From Stemphylium vesicarium (lineage: Eukaryota; Ascomycota; Dothideomycetes; Pleosporales; Pleosporaceae), in NCBI GenBank assembly GCA_004380135.1, contig QXCR01000135.1:1-64000 (forward strand): a DNA stretch of 64,000 nucleotides. Direction: 5' to 3'. Shown in pieces: positions 48,877 to 62,232 of the stretch. The notes under the pieces are model-generated. The model searched no databases. It saw nothing but the letters and a program-made list of their open reading frames with translations, and was not told the DNA's origin. Numbering within the stretch: position 1 is the first letter of the stretch; every line of letters begins with the position of its first letter. The position numbers and the translations under genes were made by a program.

Positions 48877-50246
48877 CTATTTCTTAGCTTTCAAAGGCCA
48901 TGGTGGCTCCCCGTCATCGTCAAACTCCGCCCACTGGAAGAAGCTACATCCTTTCTGGCCAGGCACGTATCCCGCATGACACATCCACATGTACCTTCCC
49001 CTCGACTGCTTCTTCCTCGTTGCGCACCGCAGCACAGTCGGCACTCCACATCGACACTTGGGCGTGTACTTTGGATGCAGGCTATCCTTGTAGAAACGAT
49101 ACGTGATGTTGAGTCGCTTGTTTCTGGCAATAGGATGTGGATCGATGGCTTGAGCTGGCGCGATGGAGTGTTTCCATTCCTCCTGCATCTCGGCGTGCAT
49201 TACCAAGAGCGAGTTGTGTGGTAAATGGATACTGATTTGTCCCTGCGCATCTGCAAGAGAGCCGTCGTCTTTCCGATACTCATCATCCTCTGCGATAATC
49301 TTGCGCACACGAAACTCACGTGCTACCCCTAGACTTAGACTACCGATGACTGCTCGGGGCCCCAGATAGGTGAGCTGATCGGCGTGATAGCCGACACTTT
49401 CTTGCGGTCCATCGTAGCAGTTCACGAAAGCTGTGTTGGCTTTCCATGGATGAGGCGACTGATACTCCAACTTCTTGCCCTCTGGGTAGAAATCACGAAT
49501 TCTGCGTTGGATCTCGCTATTGACCGCCTCCTCGATTTGCGGACACGCATTGAGCATCTCGGGTAGACTCTGTCGAACGCCCTGGGGACATCAGCATGTT
49601 GAGCTATTGGTTGCTACCATTGGCATACCTCTATCTGCCGACCATCATATATGTATTCCGTCTTCTGCTTCTCCGCCTCCTCAAGACTGTTGACATAGAA
49701 TGAATATGTATGTGGACTCAAGACGACTCTGTCGAACAGTTTGAACTCGTTCTTCCGGAACGTTGGAACATCCTCTAGTAGCTGGGACAGCAACGTATCT
49801 GCTTGTTTGGCTGGAAGGAAGTTATGGATGATTGAACACGGTGTATGAGTTTCGATGTCGTCTGGGCTGTATAGAAACAGCGTCTTGCCTTTTTTGACTA
49901 TAGGCTTTTTGACCGGTGCACCGCTCACCGAGCCAATGCGATAGGAGGTCAAAGATGATTGGTATCCGACAGTAGTTTGCGCGGAAGGCTTTCTTGGAGA
50001 TGGGTTTGGAGGTTGTGTGAGGCTTTCTGAAGCTCGCTCCACTGATCCATCAGCCGCGAGTAGAGCCTCCAGCAAGACGGCGTCGTCGACATGAGCATGC
50101 AAAGACGCCAGCAGAGCAAGTTTGAAATCTGTAGATTCCTCCTCTTGCTCCACGGTCGACGGAGGCTGCTGCACGTTTGTGGTCGCCACTGAGGGCTTCA
50201 ATGACTGCTCATCCCGCTTCCTTTTGCGCGACACAAATGCGTCCAT
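48877..50246 (-). CDS. AlkB-type 2-oxoglutarate/Fe(II) dioxygenase with GRF zinc finger and CUE-like segment
   Basis: Two exons (50246-49629 and 49581-48877) give 440 residues. AlkB enzymes remove alkyl groups from DNA or RNA bases by oxidation. The iron ligands are His272 and Asp274 (GYHADQ) and His344 (EEWKHSIAP). The 2-oxoglutarate site is the RLNITYR block at 362-368, the AlkB signature. Residues about 382-430 form a GRF zinc finger (CRCGVPTVLRC ... MWMCHAG), a DNA-binding module found in repair proteins. Residues about 38-78 look like a CUE/UBA ubiquitin-binding helix bundle (LLASLHAHVDDAVLLEALLAA). The Lys/Arg-rich start (SRKRKRDE) fits a nuclear signal. An AlkBH2/3-like repair role is likely; the substrate is not known. 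Confidence 0.92.
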
Positions 50247-50579
50247 GCTGGTCTTTTGAAATTGATATTGCAAGCATGACGGAAGTGTGCACTTGCGGAA
50301 TACAAGTTTTGGTGGTGCAGTGGCGACAGGTGCTAAAACAAACGCGCTGTCACGGGAACAAGTCCAGCCTCCCGACAGCGAAGCGTGCCCGATACAGCCC
50401 CGCGGTAGTACAAGGCGCCTCGGCCAACCCACGCATCGTCATCACCGGCGAGCCATGCTACAGCACGACCACAGCTTCACAACTTCTCCACGCGCAATGA
50501 TGCGCTATATCCCGCATCAAATCTACGTGCCATAATCTCCCATTTTTTCTTTGTTTCTTTGCCCTGTTGAACCGCCGCG
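50247..50579. promoter_or_regulatory. divergent promoter, AlkB-type gene and PEX7
   Basis: 333 bases separate the two start codons. A pyrimidine-rich tract (CATTTTTTCTTTGTTTCTTTGCCC, 50541-50564) precedes the PEX7 start. No other motif was certain. Confidence 0.5.
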
Positions 50580-51743
50580 ATGCTTGAATTCCGGACCCAG
50601 GGCTTCAACGGCTACTCGGTCAAGTACAGCCCATTTTTCGATTCGCGCATCGCAGTCGCAACGTCTGCAAACTTCGGACTCGTGGGAAACGGGCGACTAT
50701 ACATCCTCGGTCTCACAGCGAACGGAATTGTTGCTGAGAAATGGTAATTAGACAGCCTGCACCCCCTCTTCACACTGGTATACAGATGGCGTGATGCTAC
50801 CTACCTTTCACATGCTAATATATCCCACCTCTCCCCCCGCAGGTTCGACACACAAGACTCCCTCTTCGACAGCACATGGTCTGAATCGCACGAGAACCAG
50901 CTCCTCACCGCCGGCGGCGACGGGTCAGTGAAACTCTTCGACATCAACGTGCCGACATACCCCATCGCGTCGTGGCAAGAGCACGCGCGCGAAGTCTTCG
51001 CCGTGCACTGGAACCTCGTGGCCAAAGACACGTTCCTCTCTTCGTCATGGGACGGCACAATCAAGATCTGGAACCCGAATGCCAACGCGAGCATCATGAC
51101 GCTGCCGACGCATTCGTGCACGTACTCGGCGAGCTTCAGCCCACATAGTCCCAGCGTGCTGAGCAGCGTGAGCTCGGATAGCCACTTGCGCGTGTTCGAC
51201 CTGCGGACGCCAGCGAGCGCGAGTAATCACTTGACCATGAGCGTGCCGATTCACCAGCCTCCCAAGGCACGCATGGGCACTGCCGCGCCTGTTGGCCTTG
51301 CTCCCGCCGAGGCACTTACGCATGACTGGAATAAATACCGCGATACGATTGTTGCTACCGCGGGCGTGGATCGCGTCATACGCACCTTCGATATCAGGAT
51401 GCCGCAGCAAGGCCCCATTGCTGTGTTGCCGGGACACGAGTATGCGGTGCGGAGAATCAACTGGAGTCCCCATCTCTCGGACATTCTGCTCAGTGCGAGC
51501 TACGACATGACGTGTCGGGTGTGGACCGACGGCAGTGCAATGGGCGTAGGCAGTGTGAAGCAGGAGAACATGCTGGAAGACCCCATGGTCTTTGGCGGAG
51601 GCAGGGAAATGGGTCGCATGGGCCGACACACCGAATTTGTCACAGGCGTAGACTGGTGTTTGTTCGGCGCTGAAGGCTGGTGCGCGAGCACTGGGTGGGA
51701 CGAGAGGGTACTTGTATGGGATTGTCGAGCCATCATGCAATGA
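50580..51743 (+). CDS. PEX7: peroxisomal targeting signal 2 receptor
   Basis: Two exons (50580-50743 and 50843-51743) give 354 residues, typical of fungal Pex7. It is a WD40 propeller that binds PTS2 cargo in the cytosol and brings it to the peroxisome membrane with a Pex20-type co-receptor. The N-terminus MLEFRTQGFNGYSVKYSPFF is diagnostic. WD repeats follow (GGDGSVKLFD, SSSWDGTIKIW, GVDRVIRTFD, ASYDMTCRVW, STGWDERVLVWD). There is a longer loop after LRTPAS, as in other filamentous fungi. The intron (GTAATT...CGCAG) lies in the Trp codon of EKWFDTQ. The gene is intact. Confidence 0.96.
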
Positions 51744-51990
51744 AATCACAGTTTTTTGCACGCATACAGCGCCCGTTCCTTGCTCGTGTGAGCTATGGTG
51801 CTTTGTTCGACCATTCGCATAAACTAGAACGCTCCGATGTGGTAAATTATGCTGCGTGAGGTGTGTACGATGCAAACCTTGACAAGGAAAAAGACAGGGT
51901 ATCATCCCATTTCAACACCCAGACACCGAAAATGCAAATCCCTCTGCGCCGTCCAAATGCAGTCTTCAAGACGCCTCTTTTCAACCCTCT

Positions 51991-53407
51991 CTAAAGATCA
52001 CCTAGATCTAAAATATCACCGAGCGCATCGTCCATCTCTTGCATGTCTTGCACGCTGCCTCCTTGCCAGTGCATGCCCACCTCGTCGTCGATCTGCATGG
52101 GGTCGCCAAGATCAATGGTCCACGTCTCGCCATTGAGCTGATGCTTTGTCCCATTGATGGCGCCATTGATACCGTTGGTGTATGTGCCATTCGCAAGCGG
52201 TTTCGCCGAGTCGTCGTAAACCTCCTCGATACCCTCCGTGTCCAGGAATCTCGAGTTCATTATCGATCCTGCAATGAGCGGTGTTTGTGCGAGGTAGGAA
52301 TCTCCAACCTCGAGTGCGAGACGCAGATCTTCCATGCAGAGCAGTCTCCTCTTCCGCCGCTCTTCAGCCTCGACGGGGAGTTCGCCAGCAATCCCTCTGA
52401 CCAACTCGCCTCTTTCTACTAGTCGCTCCTCTCGTGCTAGCTTCTTCTTGAACTCGCCCGTTCGGACGTAGCCCGGTCCGTTGCTGCTGACCTTGCCTAG
52501 TAGATTGGCAAGAGCTTCTTTTATGTATGTTTCGGTAGCAATGTTGAGGTAGTCTGGACAGTCGGGCGTGTGCCCTTGCGGTAGACCAAACTCGTAACAT
52601 ATAGGGAGGAGTCGGTATCCTATCGTCATGGCTGTGGGGAACTCGTGCGTCTCGACGTAGAGGGCTGAGGTATAGCGCTTGCGAATCTCGAGTTCCCAGT
52701 CTAGACAGCGTTAGTATGCGCAGGTAATGCATTTGGATACCCATTATGGGATGAGATGGATACGTACTCGTCTTTCCAAATCCACCGCCCTGATTACTGC
52801 TCGGCCCAACGTCCAGCTGCTTCGCCCGTCTCGCATCCACGTACTCCTGCACCGGCCCAGCCGCACCAGCACCCAATCCTTCCAGCCCCGTACTCAGCGG
52901 ACTCTCTCCCGCTGGTATGCCCTTGAGCCTTTTCCTCTCTCTGCGGCTCAGCTGCATGACCTCGTGCTTCAGCCTCTTCTCGCTCTCATCCCCTGTCCCC
53001 TTGACCGTCCCGCTTGTCGGCTTATCACTGCTACTGACCCAGCTTGCGATACCAGCTTCTGGCGGATCGCGCCATATGTTCGCGTAGATGGCTGTGAAGA
53101 GGGCATTGTGTGCGTGTTCAAGGGCGGGTGTGGTGAGGATCTTGGACAGCTTGTGCGAGAGCTCTTCCTGGTTGAGGTTGCCAAGCAGGAAGAAGGAGAG
53201 CGTTTTTTTGTAGATTGTCCAGTCGGCGTCGCTTATGGAGCCCTTCACTGCCGCATACAAGGGCTCGACGTCTATGCGGGGGCTCCGAGGTGCGCTGGCT
53301 TTCTTGCTGAGGTCCGTCTGCAGGGAGGCCAGGTTGGGCAGCGTGCCCGAGGAGAGGGTCGGCGTCGTCGACACGTCCATTTCATTTGGCCGCATGGTTC
53401 CCGCCAT
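51991..53407 (-). CDS. HFI1: SAGA complex subunit HFI1/ADA1
   Basis: Two exons (53407-52768 and 52700-51991) give 449 residues. Hfi1/Ada1 carries a histone-fold region and holds the SAGA histone-acetyltransferase co-activator together in the nucleus. The family block runs from RIDVEPLYAAVKGSISDADW, through LGNLNQEELSHKL, to RLKHEVMQLSRRERKRLKGI. After the intron, LEIRKRYTSALYVET and YGFEFGLPQG-like segments (CYEFGLPQGHTPD) follow. The C-terminus is acidic (DDALGDILDLGDL). The 67-base intron has donor GTACGT and a CTAAC branch site. An in-frame ATG 12 bases downstream (MRPNEMDV) is an alternative start. Confidence 0.92.
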
Positions 53408-53917
53408 GATGGCTGTCGTGACGCGCCTTGGTGGCGCTCAATGCGTTGCGATGTGCGCGTTGCGAGTTGGGCGCGCAGCGGGACTGATGCGCGTGCCGAC
53501 GGCGGAGAGAGACGTCGACGTGCGCCGCACGGCGACTGGCACGACTATGCACTTGTATAGACGGCTGTTCCGAGTCGCAGGAACAGCTGCTAATGACCCT
53601 CGATGACGGAAAGATAATTGGAGCGTCGTGCGGGGTGCAGGCTGATGGAACGGGACCACGTCGTGGAGAGAGTGAGGTCAGAGCTCGGGGGTCCTGCGGA
53701 GTTGACGCTGCACAACAGTCTAACAAGTCCTCCCAAGAGCTGTCCAGCTCCTGGACATCGCACCACTCCATACTTCAGCCTGGAATATTTACATACTGGT
53801 TTTATTCGCTATACTTTGAAAACTAATCGTCAAATGCTCTCATAAACGCTCCATTCCCAATGCTTATGCTCAATCAATCCCGTCCAGTCGCTTTTTTGAA
53901 CCGTGTACACCCTTCCA
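53408..53917. promoter_or_regulatory. HFI1 promoter and GCN1 3' flank
   Basis: 510 bases between two minus-strand genes. Several short overlapping frames exist in the GC-rich part but none is supported. Confidence 0.4.
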
Positions 53918-56900
53918 TCACGAGTTGTCCCCAAATACATCTCCCAGCTCAACCTTTCCAACGCTCCAAATCTCACGCTCGTCCTCCATCTCGTCACTAG
54001 ACAAACCTAGGCCACCTGCACCACCCTCGGCTTCCTTCCGTTCTCTTGCCTGGCCTGCTAGCCTCATAGCCACGCGCTTGAAGTAGTCTCCCATGCTACG
54101 CTGTTGGCCAGGAGACAGGCTCTTTCCTGGTCCCGTCATGTACTTGTCGAATACGGCGCTTTCTTCATCCACCACCGAGAATATGCTAAGGAACGCCGCT
54201 TCCGCAGACAGCTTGACTGGGATCACTGGGTCACGCACGGATGCGAATACCACCGGTACGAGCAGAGGAATATGTGGACGGACAAGATCGTTGTGCTCGC
54301 GAGAAACGGTTCGAAGCACCACCAATGCCAGCCGCCTGGTGTCGACAGGGTGACCCGGTTCAACTACGGGCGCGAGAGCTTCGAAAATGGGCTTGGTGTG
54401 ATCGAAACTCTTGTTGTTCTTATCAGAAAGCAAATACTTTCCAGCCGCGAGGATCGAGTTGTCCGAGACGAATGGTTGTGAGTGCGCTACACCCTGGCAG
54501 ATGATCGAGACAGTCTCATCAGCGAATGATTCTGTCAAGGCCTCGGGTGCGTCGAGCAGGATGGCATTCAGAGCCAGCACAGACGCCTTGTTGAAGTGTG
54601 TCGTAAGTACGCGGGCTTTGAGCAGGCTAGACGCAATGTCCTCGGGCAGGCAACTGATGAGAGCCCCCAACAGTCGCGCATTCGTAATCGCCATTGCATC
54701 TGTTAAACGTTAGCATTGGCTTCATACTTCTCTTGCAGATCCCACTCACCATTGGAATCGTCCGTTTCGGTGTCAATGAGACTGAGGATGGCGTTTCTGC
54801 TCGCTTCGCTCATGTTCTTGCCTGCTTTGCTCACCACTTCGAATAGGGCTTTCAGCATGGCCGTCCTGACAGCCTCGTCACTCGTCTTGGATCCAGTCAC
54901 CAATTCAGCGATCAGAGGGTCGACCCTAGGTGTGAGCTTGATCAATGTACCCAGAGCCTTGGCTGCTCGCGCTCGTAGGACGTCAGAGGATGTATCGGCA
55001 AGTGACTTGGCAAAAGTTCGTTGCAGCTGGGGCAAGAAAGGCTTGAGGAAGGTGGGGATCTTTTCCAGCAGGTTGTTGAGTGTGAGCAGGATGGCTGCCT
55101 TGACATCAACAGAGCGCTCTGTGACCACACGAATAAGCGGTCCAGTGATTTGAGTAACGAAAGGCTGGAGTGCTTTTGCGCTTGTCCGGTCAATGACATC
55201 GGAGATAGCCAAAGCAGCCTGCGTTCGCTGGTCCACCGAGCCGTTCATCAGACCCTGCAGGAAGATGGGCAAGATGGCGTTGATACCCTTGGGCAGTGAG
55301 AAACCTGGAAGATCTGCGCCTGCAACGCCAACTTGATTCAGCGTCTGGCGGGTGGAAACTACCAGTGATTCCATCTCTTCTTTCCGTAACCGCTTCGAAG
55401 TAAGGGTGCTGAGGGCTGTCCATGCTGCCTTGACGACCTCGGGATCGCTGTCGGCGAAAGAAATAAGGAGCGCACGAATGAGGTCAGGGTAGTACCTCGA
55501 AAAGTCGACATCCGCTTCCGCAAAGAACTTGGCAAGATGCATGTCGGCGCGTGCACGTCGCTTTTCGTCATCGTGCTTCGACAAGGCAAGCATGACGCTC
55601 ATGGCGGTGTTGAGTCCGTCGAACTCATCTACAGACAAAAGCACCTTGTCAAACGATGCTTCCAGTTCGGACTTGAGGTCTTCATCCTTGGAAGCAATTA
55701 CATTGTCCATGATGGTGTTGAGAATGTTTGGCAATCTCCTAGACATAGCCGAGCTTGCGACTTCAGCCAGCGACGCAATGGCACGAGCATTGAAGGCAGA
55801 CATGGGCGAAGTGAGGAGCGTTGGCAGCAGGTTTGGTAGAATGATGTTGGACCTTGCTTGATCGGTAAGAAGGGTGAGAAGTGCGGATAGTGCATTCTGC
55901 GCATCGTCTTCCGAACGCAAAAGGTTGAGCAGGTAAGGCAAGACTTGGTCCACAGCTTTCTTGCCAAAGATCTGTTGCAGGGCATCAAAGGCATCTGCAG
56001 CGGCTTCTCGCACATCGGCATTGTGGTCCACAAGAGCCGTTCGAACGACTTGAATAAGAGTCTTCTCGTAGTCTTCAAGTTGCTCTGGAGAAGCAGCGGC
56101 GATGAGCTCACGGAGAGCGATGCAAATACCCTGCTTGGCATCGGTATCGGTAGTGTGCAAACCTTCTTCCAAAGTAGGCAAGAGAGTCGCCAACACACCG
56201 TCGCCAGCCTTTCGAATGAGCTCTCCCAGTGCGTTGCTGGCAATAACCTTCTGCTCCATGTTTGAGCTGGCCAGGCGACGGATGATGAGCTGGGTGAGCG
56301 TGGGGATAAGCTCGCGCAAAGTGCGAGGGCTGGCGACCAACGCCTTCCAAACATTGACCGATGCTGTGCGTACCAGGCCAGACGTATCGCACCTGCAGAT
56401 GTACAACGCAGACAGGACCTTGTTCCGCTTTTCCTCTCCGAGGACTTCGAGCAAAGACTGGCCCGCCTCCTTCGCACCCTCTTCGACTTCTTCTTCTTCC
56501 ACCTTGCCGCTGATGCCGGTAAGGTTGAAGAGCAAGTCTCCAACAAGTTCCACGGAACTGAGACGAATGCGGTAGCTGTCATCCGCGAGACCCCTCTCCA
56601 GCTCGGGTAGCAAAAGATCGATAGCCTTGGTAGCAAAGTTTTTGACCAGGAGACGACCAGCACGTAGTGCAGTTTCTCGGATGGATTCGACGTCGTCCGC
56701 GAGACCACCGAGAATAGGCGGAATGATCTTGCTGAGATAATTGGCAAAGCTGTTTCCAAAACAGACTGGCAAGAAGATGAAGAGCGACATGAAGCCTTCT
56801 CGCACTGAAGCCCTGCTGCTGGCCACATTCTGCAGGATACTTGGAAGCGTTTCCTCTAGACGTCCAGTTCCGAGACCTGCAAGAACTTCCGAAAGAGCTT

Positions 56901-59900
56901 GCGCAGAACCGAGTCGATCTCCAGCACCCGTATCGGACTTGAGTGTAGCCATCAAGCTCGGTATGAGATCGGGCAAAGCATCTTCTCCGAGCTTTTCCAC
57001 CAGAGAACCGAGTGCTTTGGATGCTGTAGCGCGCGTGGCTGGCACGGGATCTACAATTGCGACGCGTAGACCAGCGACCAGAATTGGTAGATGAGATGTG
57101 AGATCTTTGCGTTCCGAAAGATAGGCCAAGCTTCCAATAATCTGAGAAGACTTCCGCTTGGTTCCAGATCGGTCTCCCAGTCCACGCTCCAGAATGCGCA
57201 CGACGAGGGCGAGTGATGGTGCATCAAGGAAATGGGCGAATTGAATCTTGATAAGAGAGTCAAGTGCATCGTCCGTGTATTTCGTGGGATCGCTGAGAGC
57301 CTTGAGGATGATGTTGACGACGCTCTTGATTTCGGGGTTGCTGATGACTTCACCAAAGCGTTGTAAACTTCGGTTTGCCGAGGCTCGCACTTCCTTGTGA
57401 CTGTCTGTTAGAACGACAGTGAGAGGTGGTATGATATCGGGCAAGCTTAGCGCCAACTGATTCGGATCCAAGTACGCCATTGCACCCAAGGAGTCGCAAG
57501 CACCCTTCTTACTGCGCCATTGGTCTTCGTCGAGACCCTCTAGGAGTATCGGCAACACCTGCTTCACACCAAAAGAGCTGAGTGTGGAAAAGCAAGTTTT
57601 CGCTGCGTCGAGACAAGCTTCTCGAACATCTGCGCTGGTGTCACCAAAGCCAACGAGCAATTGGGGGACCAGCTGGATGACGTATGGTTCGAACAAGCGA
57701 CCCATAATCAAAGAGAGGAGTTCGTACGCCAAGTATACTCCTTGTCTTTGGTTAGGATCTTTCTTGTTCTCACTAGCACCCTTGAGCGTAGACATGATGC
57801 GATGTTCCTTGAGCACGCCTAAGCCCTTTCCTCGGACAATACCTGCAAGTCCGTAAGCGGCTCCGCGGCGGGATGCGTACTTCTTCGACTGCAGTAGCTG
57901 TTCCATCATCTGGTTGAGATATGTTGAGAGTTCTTGTTCTGATGTGCGGATCAAAGGTGGAAGACACTGCGCGACAGCATATTGCACTGTCTCTGAAGGT
58001 GTGCTGAGGGTAGCCAGCAGCCTTTGAACGACCTTGGGGACTCGCTCGTCACCTGCAGGCAAGTGGCGACCTAGCGCACCGTAGAGAATGACGACTGCTT
58101 CGTTGACTTGATCGTACATCTCAGATTTGCGATCGGGCGCCTCGAGTGCGTTCTCAAAAAGCTCCATCAACGGCTCGACCATAGTTTGCGCTTTCACTGT
58201 GATTACTGAAGTTGCTGCTTCGATCAATTCATCTCGGACTGCGGGGCTGCGATCTCCAAGAGGGCCTTCGTAGATGAGAAAGTTCAAAAACTCCGGGAGA
58301 TCGTCGGGCTTGAAACCTGGAGTCATTTCCTTGAAGGTAAGTGCGATACCATCTCTGCTCTCCCATGGATCTCGCAAATCGACCTTCCGTGGCATACCGT
58401 ACTCATCGCGTTCTGGTACTCGTGGCTTGGCTTTCTCGGCGTATGATTCGCGAAGCCTAGTCAAGAGGTCCCCGAACGTCTCGGGAAACTTTGTGATGAT
58501 CTCGCCGATGGATCGAGCAGTCGCGCGCCTAAGTTGTTTGTCGAGCGAGTCAAGGTACGGTAGCATTTGTACGCCTGCTTCCGGCTTGAGTACAAGATCG
58601 TTTTCCTCCCAGATGGTTCGTGCAAGCTCTACATTTTCGGGGACATCATCGTGACAAGCAATGAAGATTTCTTCGCTGAAGGTCATGTCGTTCATATCGA
58701 GCTCGGCATCGATGGCTTGTAGAGTCGCTGTTCGAACACTAGTTTCTGGAACGATTGTGCCGCGGAACAGTGCGCCCAACTCGTCGTTGGTGATGTTTGG
58801 CGCAAGACCGCTAGCGAGATCGGTTATGCAATCCTTGATCATCTTGTAATGTTGCTGGTATCGCTGCATGGACCAAACCAGCATCTCTAGAAGATCCTTA
58901 CGTGGGAGACGGGTGTCGGTACCTAACTAGGTTTTAGCTGCGGGCTTTGTGAGATGCAGAATCAGATACTTACAGGAGTTTGTGTGGAAGGATAGGATTT
59001 CGATAGCTAGGATGAGTTGCTCGTCCGCTTCCTCGGGCGACGGTTTGCCTATACCGCCCTTTTCCAGCACGAGGAATATGAGAGGGAAGCAGTATGCAAG
59101 AGACACAGCATCGAGTGGCCTCTGTTCGCTCAAGAAGCGAAGTCGGTACAGAACACGCGTGACCAAATCTAGCATTATTAGCGCATTCACGCAGAAGAGA
59201 ACGTCGACTTACCACCCAGATCTTCGTCTTCGTATTCCTTCGCAAGCTGTATGGAGCCAATGGTGCGAAGCACCGCTACACCCACGAACGGCCTCAGTAC
59301 ACCCAGACGGTTGGATACCCTTTCGGAACATGCGATCAAGGCAGTGGCTGGGGCATCCCCTAGAAGAAGCCCAGCGCCAGCGCGTACAGCTTGGATCAGC
59401 AGATCCACGGCTGGTCCCATCCATTGCTCTGCCTCAGTAGGAGGACCGGTTGCAAGACTTCGGATGATGCCTACTCCCCGCCTCATCCTCTGTTCAGTAG
59501 CAGCAACTTCTTTCCTGATAGCCGATTCTTTTGACAACTGAGCGTTGACCTTGGCCTGCTCTTCTGACGTGAGTTTCTTGGTCTGTCCCTTCTTTTGCGC
59601 AAGTTGTGCTCGTAGTTCCTCCTCCCACTTCAAGGTGTCATAGTCTTTAGTGTTCTTGTCTATGACAACTGGGGCCTTCTTGGACAGCACGTCGACGTAA
59701 GCAGTACCTTCAGGTGTACGGAATATCGCAGCTTCCGTTGGGCCGACAGTCTCGAGTTGCTTGGGATCTAGATCTTGGCTAAATTGCTTCACTACCGCGG
59801 GTAAGGCAGCATCTGGAGCAACGAAAGCAAGGTCGGTGTAGGCGCTGTAAGCTGCAAGGTCAATCGCAGGGAACCTCTCATTGTATTTGTTCTTTAGTCT

Positions 59901-62232
59901 TCATCAGCAATGATTTCTTCCAAAGAGTTCAATCATCGGCTTACCTCAGTAGCGTCTTTGATCGTGCGCATAAAGTCATCCAGGTTATTCCGCACTACCT
60001 CACCGGGGTCTACCCCCATGCGCAGGCACATATCAATCCAAGACATTCGCGGAATGATCTCTTTGCGTGCAAGAACAACAAGGCTGATAGCCTGCTTGTG
60101 CAGACTGGTAGGCTCCACACTTGTATCGGGCTTCTTCAGTGTATCCGAAGGGAGGCATATGCAACCAACCACGGAACCAAGCTCACTAGAGCCCGTTTTC
60201 GAAGCGAAAGCAGCACTCTCTTTATCTCCCAGTTCGCTGGATCTGTACCATGACCACAGTCCTTCTGTGATGATGCTGCTGATGTTTTCTGGGGAAGTCT
60301 GGAGGTATGCTTGGGTCAGTGCGTGTTTGGCAGCCGACTTGGCTTTAGCAGAAATGCCTTGGGCGACGATGAGGAAGATGTACGCCTGTGCCCATGCATC
60401 CGGGACGTCATTAGAGGAGGACTGGGTGACGATTGGCGCGATGGCGTTCAATGCACGTAGTGCAATAGATACATCCTCTTCAGTAGACAACTTCGAATAC
60501 ACTTTCGGGTTCAGAATGAAGGACGGCTTTGGCTGTGTGGCGATTGATTGCGATATAATATCGGATTTCTTGAAGATTGAACCCAGCTTCTCATCCTTCA
60601 TGTTCTGTACCCTATCAATGAGAAGCGCGGTAACGTAGTGCCCTCCAGTGACCAGTCCACTTTGAGTTGCTGGGAGTGGGTTGGTGTTGACATCTTGCCA
60701 TAGCTCAACAAGCTTCGGGAGGGTAGTCTGACAAAAGGCCAGCACGTCTGCTTGAGCCTGTTGCTCTTCGGACAGATTCCACCAGATGTCTGCTGCCCGG
60801 ATCGCCCAGAGCCGCTTGACAGGTACGCGCTTGTCTGCCATGCCTTTGATGAAGGCGTCTGACACAGTCTTGTCAAGCGCTACACCGTTGGCTAGGCCGA
60901 AGTTGAGATGTGCAGTCATAGCCGACACTTCAGCCAGGACAGCTGGCTCACTTGGCTCCTTCAATGCGACTGGGGCAATACCCACGGGAATCTTCCTCGA
61001 TAGCGCGGCTGATACAGGTAGCACTGCGAGCATTTGAGCATGCAAGACTTTCTGGTCGGCACCGGATACCTTGCCTTGCTTGAGAGGGTTGAGCACTTCA
61101 TCGGCGACCTTGTCGATCTTGTCATCGTCTTTTGACCGTGAGGCCAGCGACTTGAAGGTTCGAAGGGCACCGGCCCGGATTACGGGATTGGTAGACTTCA
61201 CGTTGGACAGCAAGGGCTTCAGCATGTTGCCCAGGAGGATGTCTGAGAGGTCCATGGACCCTGGCAAAGCGAGGATCATGGGCGAGACAATGTCATTGAG
61301 CACGATCTCGGGTGCTCTCAGGAGAGCCTTCTCAATGGGCTGGAAGACATCCTTGCGCAGCTCTTCCAGGGTAGGGAAGCTCTCAAAGAAGTCGTGCAAA
61401 GCATTGGAGATGTGGTCTGGGAGCTGGCTTCTCGAGCCGACAATCTCCCTTGTGTAGTAGGTGTAGTAGTCTTGTTTGTGACTTTCAACCAGCGGCTTGA
61501 CGGTCGAGAGACGGGAGGAAACGCCAGCGATGACGCCGAGGAAGACGGCATTTCCAGCTGTAGGGGCTGCGGCCTTCGCGGTGAGTGTGGTGACCAACTT
61601 GGAAAGAGCGTCCTGGCCGATTGCGTCGGAGCGGAAGATGGCGCGCAGGGCCCGGCGCGCTGAGACGAGGGCAGAGTCCGCGATGCGACCTGCTCGCCGG
61701 TCGCTGCCTGCGCCCACACACGTCTCTAGTACGCGCGCATTCGCGAGGGCGATATGCAGCCCGTGTTTTGCCCACCGCTCTGGCGACTTTGCGAATTGCA
61801 GCAGCAGCACCGAACACCAATCGTTCAGCACAAACGCGTTGGCGTGCGCTATCCCCTTCTTGGCGCACTCTTGCTGGAGGAACCTGACGATGGGTGGCAG
61901 CACCTTCTCGCCGTGCGGCCCATTCACCAGCGACTTGATGACGCCCTCGACGGCGCGGCGTGATTCACGGTCGTCGTATAGCGGGTATGTTTCGAAAATA
62001 GTTTCTAGAAGCGCGTGGAGGTCGGCAGTCACCAGCGCTGCAGCGGGCGAGTCTAGTCAGTCTCTGCTGTTCGCGTGTCCATTGGGGCTTCCAAGCACTC
62101 ACATTCGTCTACGACCTGGTGCTGCAGCCCGGACAGCTCGTTGACTCTGCGCTTGGTGGAGCTCGTTATGAGCTTCTGCCGCAGCCCGTCGCGGCTCATG
62201 GCCTGCGATTCAGCATCCCCATTCACAGTCAT
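53918..62232 (-). CDS. GCN1: translational activator GCN1, HEAT-repeat protein
   Basis: Six exons (62232-62103, 62037-59945, 59891-59213, 59168-58974, 58922-54750, 54699-53918) give 2,683 residues, very close to the length of yeast Gcn1. Gcn1 sits on translating and colliding ribosomes and, with Gcn20, passes the uncharged-tRNA signal to the kinase Gcn2, which phosphorylates eIF2-alpha. The whole protein is HEAT-type helical repeat (for example SADVREACLDAAKTCF and NADVREAAADAFDALQ). The middle, near 57.0-58.0 kb, should hold the eEF3-like part. The Gcn2-binding part should lie near residues 2050-2430, from the yeast map. All five introns are 48-66 bases with intact frames. The acceptor of the fifth exon was set at 58923 because the alternative 4 bases upstream breaks the frame. 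Confidence 0.96.

Noticed and set aside
51045..51905. 286-codon frame antisense to PEX7
   Set aside because: The + strand WD40 protein explains the sequence; the antisense frame is His/Arg-rich noise from GC-rich codons.
52727..53560. 277-codon + strand frame across HFI1
   Set aside because: Antisense to a conserved SAGA subunit; no features of its own.
55698..56828. 376-codon second frame inside GCN1
   Set aside because: Out-of-frame shadow on the same strand; Ser/Arg-rich, no domain, fully overlapped by conserved HEAT repeats.
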